Shown here: piece by piece, positions 1 through 21,300 of the stretch | How the letters are laid out: each line of letters opens with the position of its first letter | Numbering within the stretch: position 1 is the stretch's first letter | NCBI GenBank assembly: GCA_027972325.1 | Contig: JAPMOS010000026.1 | Coordinates: 436,681 to 500,680 of the forward strand | Length of the DNA stretch: 64,000 nt | Source: Paratrimastix pyriformis | Taxonomy: Eukaryota; Preaxostyla; Paratrimastigidae | Direction of reading: 5' to 3' | Notes under the pieces: generated by a model | Databases searched by the model: none | Seen by the model: the letters and a program-made list of their open reading frames with translations, nothing else | Told to the model about the DNA's origin: nothing | Translations under genes and position numbers: made by a program

Positions 1-2523
1 ATTCGCTCTCACCAATCATATTTCTGCTGGCGGTCGACCCACTCCTTCGTTGGCTGGCGATGGCCGACCCAGCCCTGGGGACCTCGGCGCGGGGCTGGTC
101 GAGGATCCCACGACCGCGGCAACAACCCAGGCATTTGCCGACGACATCGCACTCCTCGCGCCCAGCGACGCCGCCCTTGCCGTCCTCTGCCACCGGGTCG
201 ACGCCTTCCTGGCTTGGGCACGCCAGTCGACCAACACCGACAAGTGCGCCCTGCTGGCAGTCGAAGGGGGTCAGCCGCACACCAGCGCCCGGGCACTCCT
301 CCAAGGGAAGGCCATCCCAACACTGGGCTCCGCGGGGCCAGCGGATCCTACACCTACCTGGGCTACGACATCTCCCCGAGGGCCTCGCCGCCACGCACCT
401 GCCGCGGGTGCTGGCCAACTGGGACAAGAGGCTGGCCCTGATCCACGGCTGCGCCCTCCCCGCTGGCAAAGGTGGAGGCCACAAAGCAATGGGCCCTTCC
501 GACTTTGGTGTACGGCCTTACCGCCGCGTGCCCGTCGGCCGACCTGTGCGCCAAGCTCGAAGACACCCTGGCTCGCTATGCGGCGGCCTGGTTCACGGGC
601 CGCCCCTGGGGACCGACAAGAAGTTCCTCCCCGGCGTCCCGCGGGCCTTCCTGTTCCTGCCCGGCCAGGGCCCCGGCCTCCCGCGCATCGAAGCCACCCT
701 GCGTCAGGCCCACCTGGGCCTGGTGGCCCGCTCCTCAACCCCCGCCAGGTGGCCACTTCCTCGACCAATGGGCCCGCCCCACGCCTTCGCCCGCGTCCTG
801 GTGGCCGCCGCCCGCCCCTCACTCCCCAGCCCGCCGCCGCGCCGCCGCAGGTCCTGCGCCACGGAGATCGCCGTCCCTGAGGCCCTGTGGCAATGGCTGG
901 CGCACGACCAGGCCCGGCACGCCTACAGCCTCGTCCCCAACTCCCGGCGGCCAGGCTGGCTCCTCCGGAACCAGCTCGTCCGGGGGCCCACGTCTTCCCG
1001 CAGGGGCCGGCCACCGCGACCGCCGGAAGGAGCTCCGCCTGATGGGTCTCGCGGAGCTGCTGCCCACCTTGCCGGCGGACTCGATACAGGTTTTCACGGA
1101 CGGCTCCTTCGAGGTCGGACCCGAGGGGCTCCTGAGGGGGCGCGGCCGCCGTCCTGATCCACCCCGACGGCAGAGCGGTGGCGCTCCGCCGCACGCTCCT
1201 GTGGCCCACCAGCAACGCACAGGCCGAGGTGGAGGCCATCCGCCTGGCCGCCGAGCTGCTCAGCAGGGAGCGGGTGCCACCGAGCCGAGCCATCCTGCTC
1301 CTCTCCGACAGCTCATACGCCCTCGGCGCCCTTTGCCGGTCCTGTGGCCTGTCTCAGTGCCAGCAGACCGTCCTCCGGATCCGCGACGAGCTGCTCTCCC
1401 GCTGGCCGCGCCTCCTCTGTCACCACGTCCCATCACACGCCGACGTCGCCGTCCCCATGCCCCCAACTGTGGGGAACCTGCAAGCTGACCGCCTGGCGGG
1501 GAGGCCGCGGCGGCAGACCCGCCGCCCCCGCCACCAACCCCGGAAGCCTGCCGCCCCGCAACAGATCGGCCTCACCTGCCCAGCCCCGCTCCGGTTCCGG
1601 CCATCAGGACCGGTGGATGCGCCCTGCCGTTCCCTGCTCGACCGTTCACCACCGCCGCGGCCCGGGGTTCTGCCTTGCCCTCCAATGTGAGGAAGACAGC
1701 CGCGAGTGGCTACAGCGCCGGAGCATGGCCTCATCGGGGTGACCCTCGACACACTCGAGCAGAAGCTGGCCTCGGCGGCCTGGCGGCAGCTCGCGGCCCC
1801 GCCTGGAAGGTGCGCCGCCTCGTCTGGCTGCTCTTTGGCACGTTCCCCACCCTGGCAACCATCCGCGCCCTCTACGCGGGCCAAGGGGGCGCTGCCTGGA
1901 CCACACCCTGCCCGCTCTGCCACGGGGCCCCAGAGACCATGGCCCACCTGCTGTCGGCCTGCGGCAGGTTCCACCATTACTACACGGCCAGGCACGACCG
2001 TGCCGTCCGCCGCCTATGGGCCTGGTTCGGCGGCCAGGACGCCTGGGTGATCCGGCACTACCTGGGGGTCTCGGCAACCAACCGTCAGCCGGCCCTCCCG
2101 CAACCCCTGCTGGATGAGATCCCAGCGGCCTTCCGAGACCTGCACCCGGACCTGGTCCTGCAGTCTCGGGCCCCGACGGCGCCTGGTGGCTCGTGGACGT
2201 GGCCATCACAGGGGCGACAGCCAGGGTTGGCCCGCCCTGGCAGCGGGAAAAGCCACCCACTACGCCGAGCTTTGTCGGTCGATCTCGAAAGCCACCGGGC
2301 AACCCTGCCGCGTGGTCCCGGTCGTCCTCTCGGCGCGGGGAGTCGTCCCTCGGGCCACGCTGCAGGCCCTCTCTCGGACCACCCCGGCCTCCCCGCCTGA
2401 GATCCGGCTGGGCCTCCAGAAGTGCCTCTCCTCCCTCGCCACCCTGCTCGTGCGCGACGCCCTGGCCCTGATGACCATGCGGAACAGGGCGGCTGCCGAC
2501 GAGCCGCACCCCTGACACAAGGC

Positions 2524-2566
<43 letters not shown>
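1..2566 (+). mobile_element. LINE family A remnant (RT, RNase H, zinc knuckle), 5' part outside window
   Basis: Non-LTR retrotransposon relic, visible only as frame-shifted blocks. The reverse transcriptase core motif AFADDIALLA lies near 130-160 and a YLGYDIS block near 355-375. An RNase H-like segment with VFTDGS is near 1090, followed by LLSDSSYALG and HHVPSHADV near 1300-1445. A terminal CPLCHG..ETMAHLLSAC zinc-binding block, typical of LINE 3' ends, is near 1910-1960. The last open segment ends in DEPHP and a stop at 2513-2515, followed by a run of C. The coding blocks sit in at least three frames, so this copy is dead. Its last ~355 bp recur almost unchanged at 59062. It lies upstream of, or in an intron of, the Cys-rich module gene. 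Confidence 0.85.
2524..2566. repeat. Homopolymer C tract at LINE-A 3' end
   Basis: About 43 consecutive C directly after the LINE-A stop and a short CACAAGGCA tail. It is either a C-rich 3' tail of the element or expansion of a shorter C run; the copy at 59062 has only six C at this point, followed by C-rich mixed sequence. Confidence 0.8.
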
Positions 2567-2568
<2 letters not shown>

Positions 2569-2634
2569 GCCCTCGCCCATCTCCACATCCGCCTCATCTC
2601 ATGCCACATTCTGACCAATCTCCTCCTCCTCTTT

Positions 2635-2795
2635 CCCCGTCGTCGTCGTCATCATCATCAACCAAATCTTTCGTCATCATCCTCAGCGTCCGTCAACATC
2701 ATCTCATCATCTCCAGTCGTCGTCATCATCCACTCGTCGTCTTCCATCATCATCATCATCATCACCATCATTATCACCACCACCATCATCATCAA
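2635..2795. repeat. CAT/ATC low-complexity tract
   Basis: Interrupted CAT and CGT trinucleotide repeats between the LINE-A tail and the first recognisable exon of the Cys-rich module gene. It probably lies inside that gene's intron. Confidence 0.75.
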
Positions 2796-2809
2796 TATTC
2801 TCCGCCCAG

Positions 2810-4721
2810 CGCCGAACTCCGCAACAACATCGGGGCCTTGAAGGCCTCCGCCCAGACGCTGCCCAACTGTGTGGTCTGCCGCCCCCGCCAACCATAGCCA
2901 CTCGTGAGATTGAACACTGCCGAACCAGACAGCCCCAATCACCCGTTTCCCTCTGCGGCGCCTCTCGTGACGACGGGGCGCCTCGCAGGGCTTCAACACC
3001 AATGGCTGGTTCAAGCACAGCTGCTCCGAGGCCAACCGCGGCCACTGGACGTCCGCAACGCGTCACCCTTGTCTCCCTTCCGAGCTCCTCATTCCTGCCC
3101 CTGCTCGTCACACAGCTCCGATCCGGCGTGCGGCTTCTATCGCCGCACCGATGGCTGGGAATTCCTGCAGGGCGTCGACTATGGCGGCTGTGACATCTGC
3201 TGCCGGTCCGTGGGCGTCGACACTCCACACAGCCTGACTTCCCATCCCGCCCAATCATCATTATTCCTCTCTCACACACACACACCAGGGCCGACCTGTG
3301 CAACAACATCGAGGCCTTGAAGGCCCACGCCGCGACCCTGCCCAACTGTGTGGTCCGCCCGCCCCCGCCCTGGAAGGGCACCTCCCAGACGAAAGGTTAT
3401 GCTGCTGGACCCGCAAGGGATCCGTCACATGGCTTGGGATGGCCCGCTCACGCGCTCTCATCGCATGGCCGTTCTTCGACTCACCTGCTTCGTGACGCGA
3501 TACCCCCTCCCCTGACCCGCTCACTCCATGACCCGCTCACCCCCTGACCCGCTCACCACCCCCCGACCCGCTCATCCCCTGACCCGCTCACCCCTCCCCT
3601 GACCCGCTCACCGGGGGGAAGTTGGGAAGTGGGGGTCCTAAGTTCGTGGAATGTTTTCCGGTCGAATGTCGATGACAAGAGCCGGACGACGGGACGGGGA
3701 CCGGGACCGGGACGGGGACGGGGACGGGACTGACGAAACTCCCCTTGGCCTCATCCATCTCCACGCTCTCTGCGCTGCGCAGGGCTTCAACACCCTCGGC
3801 TGGTTCAAGCACACCTGCCCCGAGGCCAACCGCCGCCACTGGACGTCCGCAACGCGCCCACCCACCCCAAATCTCCCTTCCGACGGACTCACCCGTGTCC
3901 CTGCCCCTGCCCCTGCCCTTGCCCTTGCACTTTCTCCGACATACAGTTCCGACCCTGCATGCGGTTTCTATCGCCGCACGAGACCCGCTCCCGCTGCGGC
4001 AGCCCCGGCCTCGGATGGCTGGGAATTCCTGCAGGGCGACGACTATGGCGGCTGTGACATCTGCTGCCGGTCCGTGGGCGCCAAGACCCCACACACCCTG
4101 ACCCATCCCAACCCATCAACATCATATTCACACACCCCAGGGCCGACCTGTGCAACAACATCGAGGCCTTGAAGGCCCACGCCGCGACCCTGCCCGGCTG
4201 TGTGGTCTGTTGCCCCATTTCCCCGTTCCAACCACATTCAGCATCCAGTCACCAGCAACACCGCACGCACGGACACTCGGGCCCATCAAAACGCCCTCGC
4301 CACGGGGGATTCCTTCGCCCACGGGTGCAGTGACATTCGTGCTGTCTCTTCTACCTCTCTGGTTTTTTGTTTTCCCGTTACTCCTTTCCTTCTTTACGAC
4401 ACGCACACACACCCCAGACTCCACACCTGCCTGTACTCGCCCTCGATCTCAAGCCGCCCCGTCCTCACCCATTTCCCTCTGCTGCGCCTCTCGTCAGGCG
4501 GGGGCGCCTCGCAGGGCTTCAACACCAACGGCTGGTTCAAACACGCCTGCCCCGAGGCCAACCGCGGCCACTGGACGTCTGCACGTGCCCACCCCCAAAA
4601 TCTCCCTTCCGACGACGTGCTCACCTCTGCCCCTGCTCGACACAGCTCCGATCCGGCGTGCGGCTTCTATCGCCGTGTGCGCCCCGTGCCCGAAGTGCTG
4701 CTGGCCAACCTCGCTCTATGA
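2810..4721 (+). CDS. Cys-rich protein of three tandem three-exon modules (3' part of gene)
   Basis: Nine exons form three copies of one module. Exon A is 2810-2873, 3289-3352 and 4141-4204; exon B is 2989-3050, 3783-3844 and 4515-4576; exon C is 3116-3205, 3947-4069 and 4646-4721. Each A exon is 64 nt and each B exon 62 nt, and every A-B-C-A junction keeps frame. A reads NNIEALKAHAATLPNCV, B reads GFNTNGWFKHACPEANRGHW, and C reads SDPACGFYRR then GWEFLQGDDYGGCDICC. The second C exon carries an 11-residue Pro/Ala insert; the third ends early in a stop at 4719-4721. Unspliced DNA is full of stops, but splicing at GTCCG/GTCTG donors gives about 70 residues per module with six or so cysteines. 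I do not recognise the fold; extracellular Cys-rich repeats are likely. No start codon is visible, and earlier modules may lie upstream of the LINE remnant. Confidence 0.8.
3490..3615. repeat. CTGACCCGCTCACC minisatellite in intron
   Basis: Seven to eight imperfect copies of a 13-15 bp unit in the intron between module exons A2 and B2. A GACG/GGGACC repeat follows at 3693-3735. Confidence 0.8.
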
Positions 4722-4897
4722 GAAAGGTCTCTCTTGCGGCGGTCGTTCTCCTTGACCTCCACCGGTCTCGTGTTGCATTTTGCAGGCTCCTTTTGCTTGT
4801 TCAGAACCGGCCCATCCCCGCTGAACGCTGCGGACACATCCTGGCGTTCTGCTCCGCTGGTTGGTGTGCCGACCGAACGTTTTTTTAATTTGTTTTT

Positions 4898-4973
4898 GGC
4901 TAATCCTCCAGAGTCTTGATGAAATTTTTAGGGAAAAAAAGGCTAATCCTCCAGAGTCTTGATGAAATTTTTT
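4898..4973. repeat. 32-bp direct repeat in AT-rich spacer
   Basis: The string beginning GGCTAATCCTCCAGAGTCTT occurs at 4898-4929 and again at 4941-4972, followed by A/T-rich sequence. It sits just downstream of the Cys-rich gene and just upstream of a tRNA-like sequence. It could be target-site or internal duplication. Confidence 0.8.
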
Positions 4974-5045
4974 GGAAAAAAAAAATTAGAAAAAATTTTT
5001 AGCCAAGACTCCCAAGGTGTGCCCCTACAAGGCTGTTCCTCAGCA

Positions 5046-5129
5046 AAAAAAAGCTATTAGAAGTTCGGGGAATTGAACCCCTGGTCTTACGTATAGAAAA
5101 CCAGCAATCAACCAGCTGGACTATGGGAC
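5046..5129 (-). tRNA. tRNA-like pol III element (not a canonical tRNA)
   Basis: On the minus strand a good A box (TAGTCCAGCTGG) and B box (GGTTCAATTCC) are about 45 nt apart, followed by a T-run (5046-5052), the usual pol III terminator. A D-arm-like CAGC/GCTG stem is present. The anticodon arm is an over-long hairpin (CTGGTTTT/AAGACCAG), and the two acceptor strands do not pair. It is therefore more likely a tRNA-derived element or pseudogene than a working tRNA. Confidence 0.4.
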
Positions 5130-7380
5130 ACATAAAGACAACAACCGCAGAGAGAGGACAGGAGGGTGATACGATGAGCGATAGCCGAGGACATCATTCT
5201 TCCCATCAACCAGTGAGCCTGCGTCCGTCTGCTCCTGTGCCGTCAAATGGCTGAGCATTGTGCAATTCAGCGTCATGACATCCTGTGGCACCACGTCGGG
5301 AGTTCGGCGGGGCGGCCCCGGGTGGGAGGTGCCGCAGCCCAGACGAGGCGCCACTGGGCGGGCAGCTGGGGCGTCAGCGTAGTGGGCAGCCAGATGGCCG
5401 AGGGGGAGCGGGCATGGGGTGGGACGCATGCTGCTGCTGCAGCTGCCGGAGGGCGGCCCCGGTGGTGGTGAGCGCGGCTCGGGGCGCTTGTGTCTTTGTC
5501 CCCCACGTCAGGACGACCGCCAAGAAGCGGGCGAAGAGGCAGTGCGGCTTGACGACGGGTATGTGTGTGGAGCATGTAAGAAACCAATCGAGAAGGGGCC
5601 TGCTGACTGGGACCACGCCGCAGGCCCACAGGCGCATGGTGCACAGGTGTGGTTGATGACACGGCGATGGCAGGTGGAGCCGGTGTTGGAAACGCGGGCG
5701 GTGCTGGGGGGGGACCGGGCATGGCGAAGCGAGTGCCATCAAGGAAGGGGGGGCCCGCATGAGGAGGCTCGCACGATGTCGGAAGCCGGTGGATCCAAAT
5801 GGCCGCCGTGGGGATGATCCGGAGACTGGAGGGTGAGGGTGGGTGGGGAAGACGGTTAGACTTGGAGGTCGTGTTGTGGTGGTGGGGGGGTCGTGGGGGT
5901 GGTGGTGGGGTGGGAGGTGGGGCGGGAGGGGGGGAGGGAGGAGAGGAGGGAAGGAAGGAAGAAGGAAGGGTGGAGGGGTGGGACCGGCGGGGAGGGCGTG
6001 GCCAAAATCCGGACCAGCCAGTAAATCACACGAAAGTCAACGCGGGAAGTGGACCAGCCCAGGGAAGAAGCACTGGTTGTGCGCGACCACTGTGCAGCAG
6101 TCCACTGCCAGAGATGCGGCGTATTTGCACCAAGCAACATTGAGGCACTGCTGGCCGCAGGTGATCGTAGATGATGTAAGAGCGATGGTGATGGCTGAGC
6201 ATCCGTTGGGCCGCATTGCGGAAATAAATCGCATTAAGCTGAATGGCGCCTCAAATGCGCTAAGACTGAAGAGGAGGAGTGCGGAAAGGTTAAGAGATTG
6301 AATTGAGTGGGATGGCAGACCTCGTCAACGTACCAAGTGATTCCAATCGTAGCACGCCGTTCACAGAGAACTCCAAGGGACCATCGCGAAAAAGGAAGCA
6401 GGGCACTGGAAATGCCAGAGATTTTTAAAATTTCCGGAGAGGCTCGAACCTGGTTTTGGTTGGCTGTTTTTTTTGTGGTGGTTTTTCAGGCGGCGGAACG
6501 CCATCCACCACACAGAAAAAGGTCGCGGAAAAGCAGAAGCAAGGGAAGTCAAGTTTCTTTCACCCACAGATCAATCCCACCATTTTTTGAGCATCTTCGA
6601 TCACTTTTTGAAGGGTGACATTGGGTCGACGTCATCTCAGAAATGATCCTGTTGAGTTGGCTGAAGTTAGCGTGGGATCAATTGGTAGCACACCTCCAAT
6701 TGATAGCACAGTGTATGGTCATATTGTCCTCTGCCAACAAAAATTCGATATCATCCACGCACCTCTGACGATGAGTTCGTGAGTTGGGTCTGAAAGAGTC
6801 GATGCCCACTCGCAGGTCAATAAGTCTTGGGGGGAAGGAAGTTTCGCGCCGATTCTGTGAGCCGATCTTGAGATTTCGTCATGAACGGAGAGAAAAAGAC
6901 AAGCGCCGACAGGATTCGAACCCACCACAACTCGGTCAAAAATAAACGCCTAATCCAACTTGACCATAGTTCCAAATTACACATAACCTTCAGGATGGGC
7001 AACACCCAAAAGGAATCCGCACCCTCGAGGCCACACCAGGGAATTCGATCGCACTGGCGAGTGGTCACCCTCCAAAAACTCACTTGCCAGTGAATCTGAC
7101 CCACCAAAAGTGTTTTGGTTAAACCTCCCCGTGCGAAAAAAGGGCGCTCTGAAAAAGTCGGTACTCGATATAATGTCATGCCGACTCACCTGCCCTTCAA
7201 AAAAAATCAAAAAAATAAACTGTCTTCACAGATGTGTTTGCTTTGATTTCTACAATTTTTTTGGTCGTTTCTGAAAAAAATCGAAAACTTTCTCAAGACT
7301 GTGAAGGAATAGTCAAAATTTAATTTGTTTTTTTAATTTGAATTTACTGTCTCTGGGTGTCGTAAACCAAAAACGATTCT
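5130..7380. other. Gene-poor AT-richer spacer, no confident gene
   Basis: Nothing here joins into a convincing protein. Weak hints are a plus-strand CGACKKPIEKGPADWDH segment near 5568-5620 (Cys-x2-Cys then Asp-His, faintly HNH-like) and a plus-strand open stretch ending at 6301 (AEINRIKLNGASNALRL). A G-rich tract lies at 5878-5990. An isolated B-box-like GGTTCGAGCC is on the minus strand near 6432-6445. Confidence 0.5.
6892..6972 (-). tRNA. tRNA-like pol III element (degenerate)
   Basis: The minus strand has a strong A box (TGGTCAAGTTGG), a strong B box (GGTTCGAATCC) and a TTTTT terminator just past the 3' end. The T-arm needs wobble pairs and no acceptor stem forms. Same class as the element at 5046-5129. 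Confidence 0.4.
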
Positions 7381-7702
7381 CCTCGGTCAGTCAGTCTCGT
7401 GTTCGCGCAGCCTCGTAGTAGGAGGCTAACCGAGCCGCACTGGTCTGTCACGGGAAACGACAAAGATTGGAGTGCATTTTGCGAGAAAAGAAAGGTGGAC
7501 TGTGTGATGACCATCCGAGAGTCTGAGCGCACGGGGGATGATGCTCGGCGACCGCTCCCATCCCCAGACCCCACAACACGACTCGGCTTGTCCCGGCGGA
7601 CCAAAAACGATTCGAATTCGCCGAGCACAACGGACAATGCCCCGAAGGTTGTGCACGTTTGGCAGGCGCGGGACATTTTCCTTTTCTCCGCAGAGCTTGG
7701 AA

Positions 7703-16420
<8,718 letters not shown>

Positions 16421-16780
16421 CGCCCCGCATCCAATGCTCCCCGAATCAATCATCCAATGTCCCCAGAACCCCCCCCCCCCCCCCCCGGGTTTTTTTGTGG
16501 TGCCCGGGGTGGCAGACCATTGTTCTTGTTCTTCTTCCTCTTCCTTCCACCTTTGCCATCTTTGTGGTTTGTTTGCTCTCCTCGCTCGCTTCTCTTGTGT
16601 TTTTTCGACTGCCTTTGTGGCCTCTTCTCTGCCTCCACCCTGTCCGCCCGCCCACTCCCTGGCCGCCACTGCGGCGCGAAGAGGTGTGCTCGCTCCAAAA
16701 AGAAGAAGTGTATTTAAACCCGAAACGAACGCCAGGCACTTTCATCAAGCACAGGGGCAACTTGTCAATTTGATCGGTGT
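16421..16780. other. Convergent 3' intergenic spacer
   Basis: 360 bp between the stops of the RND gene (+) and the carboxylic acid reductase gene (-). It holds a C-run (about 16469-16486) and no supported gene. Confidence 0.7.
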
Positions 16781-18302
16781 TTACTTGACCTCAGCCGTCC
16801 CGATGCCTCCGAGCGACGCGGCCTCCGCCCCGCCCCGGACCTCCTCCTCTGTCGCCTGCCGGCCCTTCTCAGCCGCCCCGGCCTCCTCGTGCGCAGCACC
16901 ACCAGCCGGCTGGGGTCCCGGGGGCATGAGATCCTCGTCCGTCAAGTATTCCACCAGCCGGCGCCAGTAGGCCGGGGCGGCAACCGGGGGGCAGGCGGCC
17001 ATCCGCTCATCGCCCATCAGCTGCCGCAGGTTGACCCAGCACTCAGGGCCCGGTGCTGGGGCGCCCCAGGAAAATGACACATCACCACCACTCCCGGCAG
17101 TAGAAGCAGCTAGGGATGCGAGCAAAGGGTACAGGGGGTGGGCCTCGTCCCGGGCGCAGGCCTCCCGACAGCGGCCGAGCCACGTGGCTTTGGGGAGCTG
17201 CGGGAGGGGCCGACCCGAGGAGGCGGCCAGTTGGGCCATCAGCGCAGACCACGGAGCGCAGTGGGGGTTGTGCAGATGCACACGGGAGCCTGCGGGGAGT
17301 GCGGGGCTGTGGGGAGGAATCAATCAGGGCAGGAAGAGAAGAGAGGCACACGGAGTCAAGGTTGGGTTGTTCTTTCGCCAGACGCAGATAATGCGCGCAG
17401 CACGACATCACGATGGTGTAGGTCCTTACGAGGCAGGGACACCCGCAAACCTTTCGGGTCCCTCATCTCCGCCGGCCTGCCGAGCCCGCTTCCTCGTCGT
17501 CGCAACGGCCTCGTCAGTGGCCTCAGCAGCATCAGCCGCTGGTGGTCCGTGGTGCGCAGGCAAGGAGAACTCGGACAGGGGAAGATCCTGCCGCGGCTGC
17601 TGTTCAACTTCCTCTCGTTGTTGTTGCCGCTCTTGTTGCACCTGCTTTTCTTGTTGTTGCTGCTGCTTCTGTTGCACCCCAGTTCCAGTCGTGGGAGCGG
17701 CGGCCATCATGAGGCATTTCAAGCCCTCAACGACGGCCAGCGCCGCGAAGTCTCCTGGAACCAGCTCATACAGGGCATCGTCCTGCAACGCGGAGACGCA
17801 CGTCGTGTGGGGTGGGTGTGGGGGATGTTGGGACGGTGAGGCAGGCGTGCCCATACACTCTGTTGACGGCCCGCCAGGCTGGAGCGATGGAAGAAGGGCA
17901 GCAGGGAGCGGACCTCGGCGAAGGAGCAGCCCAGAGCCAGGCAGCCGCGCACCATCCGGATGAAGACGTCCGGCACGTTGCAGAAGCCTGACAGAAGGAG
18001 CGATCGGGGAGGTGCCAGAGAACTGGGAATGAAACCTCTTTTGTTCACGCTCCCACTCACGAGGCCGCATTCAAATAGGAGTCCCTTGGCACGTTTCAAA
18101 CTGATGGATGGATTGGACAGACTGTCCGAAGATGGTGGATTGTTCACTCAACCCCGCCCGTGTGCGTGTGTGCGTGTGTGGACGAGGGCCGGAGCGGACC
18201 GGTGCGCGAGTCGGGGCCGATCATGGGCGGCCGGATGACCAGAGTGCGAAGGCCCCAGCGGGCCTGGGCCACCTCCACCAGATGCTCCCCGACGCCCTAT
18301 GT

Positions 18303-18333
<31 letters not shown>

Positions 18334-21300
18334 GGGGGGGGGGAAGTCCAGCAGAGATCATGAAGGATGGTACAATCATCGACAGCCCCACACAAGTCAT
18401 CACTGATCCGTCAGCTTCCCGCGAAGGGGGTTTGCAGGCAGCCACGTCGGTCATGTGCCCGATGATCCGCACGCTCTCAGGCGGTTCCGATCCCATCGCC
18501 GCCTCACCTTTTAATACGGGGGAGAAGTTATGGGCCGAGATGGGTCGACAAGTTATGGGACTCCCCCCCATAATAATGCCCTCCTTCCTGGCCGCTGTCC
18601 GCCCACGTGAACGAGACACTCCGTTCACCCACAGGGAGAGGGGCGCTGGGAAAGACCTTGGACTGGGCGTAGCCCATGTTCTGCAGGGCGTCCTCGGGCC
18701 GGTTGGTGAAAAAGGGCGGAGTGGACTCTGGCAAGCAGCACACAGGGGGAAACAGAATCAGAGAGAGACAGGCAACGATTCGCACCCTGGGCAGGGATGG
18801 AGGCACGAGCAAACACCCAAGCGGGCGAGACAGGGCAAGAGGAGGCGGACCGGCGGGGATTTGCCGGCCGAAGATGCCCATCGTGGAGACGTACACCAGC
18901 GCCTGAAGAGGGAGAACCGAAAATGAACAAAGCGGCTGTATTCTGTGTGCCGATGACCCGACTGGGTCGTGCTCATGGATTTTGGCTCATAAAACACTCT
19001 CGTTTGCCTCCGCTCTGGCGGCTCTCGGCGTTTTGGGGATGTGGGGAGGCCTGGCAGCAACAGACTGCGCTGGGTTGGACGGCGAGAGCCAGCTCGATGG
19101 CGGTCAGGGTCCCCTCGACGTTGGGCGCCCGTCTGCGATGCACAGGCGAGAAGGAGCACCCAACCGGATCATTGGGAGAATCGGGCATGCAACCCGACTT
19201 TCACACGCCAACGCGCGTGTCTTTGCGTCTTGTGTCTGTCTGTGAGTCTGTCTGTGTGGATGTCTCTGTGTTTTGTTTGTCTGTGTTTGTTCGAGTGGTT
19301 TTGCGTCTCCCTGCGTATGATTGGGAGCCAACACAAGGAAGAAAGGGAGAGGATGCAAGCACCCAGACACGGAGACAGACAGGGACTCATAAGAGAGCAT
19401 ATGGTTGACGTGGGCGCCCACGTGGACCACGGCCGCGAGGCGACTGGCGAGGAGGGCCCAGTCGGCGGCAGAGAGGCCCCAATGATGCTGCTCGAGGTCC
19501 CCCGCCAGGCAGCGAACTGGCCGGAGGAGGGGAAGTATATGAGGAGAAACACAAAGACACAGCATGTCTCTTACCGGGTTGGAATCCCAACACAAACAGT
19601 TCAATTGTGGCAGTGTGCGTCAAGTGAACTTGAAAAGAGGAAGAGATCAGGACACACACCACCGACCCGAAGGGGTGGGCGCGTCGGGGAGCAGCCCGGC
19701 CGCGATGGTGGTCCGCCCGGAGAGCTCGGCCAATCGGGCTTTGGACAGGGCCGCACGGAGGCGCTCCAGAGCGGCCGGGTGCGAATGTGCCCGGACAAGA
19801 CAGACAATGTCTGCGTGCGGCGCAAAGAGAGACGGGCGTGCGCAAGACAGGGTGATTCAGGCCGCCAGATGTGGGAATGCCGACGACAAACATCACTGCG
19901 TCCGAGCAAATACACAGCATGTCTCTCTCACGCACTGGGAATGGGCGATGGGCGAGAATAAAGGCTGTCTCACAAACGTGTAACGAGGGCGTTTCCTTTT
20001 GTATTCTGGGTCACCATGACGGGGACAGTCTCAGGGGCAGTAGCCAGGGGGCCAGGCAGACCACAGGAGCCGTCCTTCCCCAGGGCCCCTTTGACCGTGG
20101 CGGCGAGCAGCCGTTCCAGGACGAGTGGCCCCAGGAACCCGGTGGCCCCCGTCAGCACGATCCAGGGCCGCCGTCCGATGTGGCGACGCACCAGACCAGG
20201 TCGCAGGTCCGCCTCATCCAGGCGCGACCAGTCCTGGCGGAGCAGGGACAGCAGGCGCGAGAGGCCGGGGGGCATGGAGGCAGCCTCTGTGGTTGATGGA
20301 GTTCCCCGCTGTGGCGAGGGGATGAGAGGCAGGGAAGAAAAGGGTGGTCAGTATGGTGATACCGTGCACTTCCAGCGCAATGTTTCGCCTGCCTGAATAA
20401 AAGTATGGAGAACATCCATCCCTTCAGCCCCCGGACAAATTATGGAATCTCAAAGTCCCATAACGTTGGGCAGATCCACAGACCAGTCGATCCAAGGTGG
20501 CGGCCAGCTCGCCGAAGGACATCAGTGCCAGCTGGGCGGCCGAGAAGGGCAGCTCGGTCAGCCCCAGATGCTCCTTCATCCGGCTGACGACCCGCATGAG
20601 CCCCAGACTGTCCAGCCCCAGCGAACCCACGTTGGTCTGGGGCGTGACGCCGCGCAGGGGGACCGGCAGGTCGAGGAGCGCTAGCAAGGCCGAAAGCTCA
20701 GGCGGCGCAGTGGGGCTGCCCGCTGGGGTCACCTGCGAGTTGCTGCCGAGCAGGGCTGCGAGCTGCGTTTGGAAACGGGTCGCGATGGCGGCACGGCGGG
20801 GCTTGAGGGAGGCGGTCAGCAGGCCGCCGCTCTCGGCTGTGAAGGGCTGCGAGGCCGCACAGAACGGGCGAACCAGAGGGCACAGAAGAGAGATGAGTCT
20901 CCCCGGCAGCAAGCAGGGGCGACCGAGGATGCTTGACAAGTCACTTGTGCGACACATCGGCAACAAACCCGCGGCCAGTGCGAACCTCCTTGCTGATGAC
21001 CACCCCGGCAGGCACCTCGAAGGGTCGGAACCCCTTGGCCCGTGCGATGCGGGCGCAGTCCTCGAGGATGAGCCGGGGCAGGTCGGGGTGGGCACAGAGC
21101 AGCTCGTACTGGCGGTCGGGCGGCTCCTTGGCGAGGTCTGGCGCCAGGGAAGGCAGAGCCTGGCCCGGGAAAGAAAGGGCGTGCACGGCAAATCCACTGT
21201 GTGATGACCATTGCCTGCGTCCTAGCAAATACACAGCATGTCTCTCTCTGGTGGACAAAGGCCCTCCATCTCCCAGGTCCCGGTGTCCGAATTTTTTTCA

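Noticed and set aside
271-1293. 340-residue minus-strand protein over LINE-A
   Set aside because: Antisense shadow of GC-rich LINE coding sequence with no domain.
5568-5620. HNH endonuclease
   Set aside because: Only a Cys-x2-Cys and an Asp-His pair; the rest of the fold is not visible.
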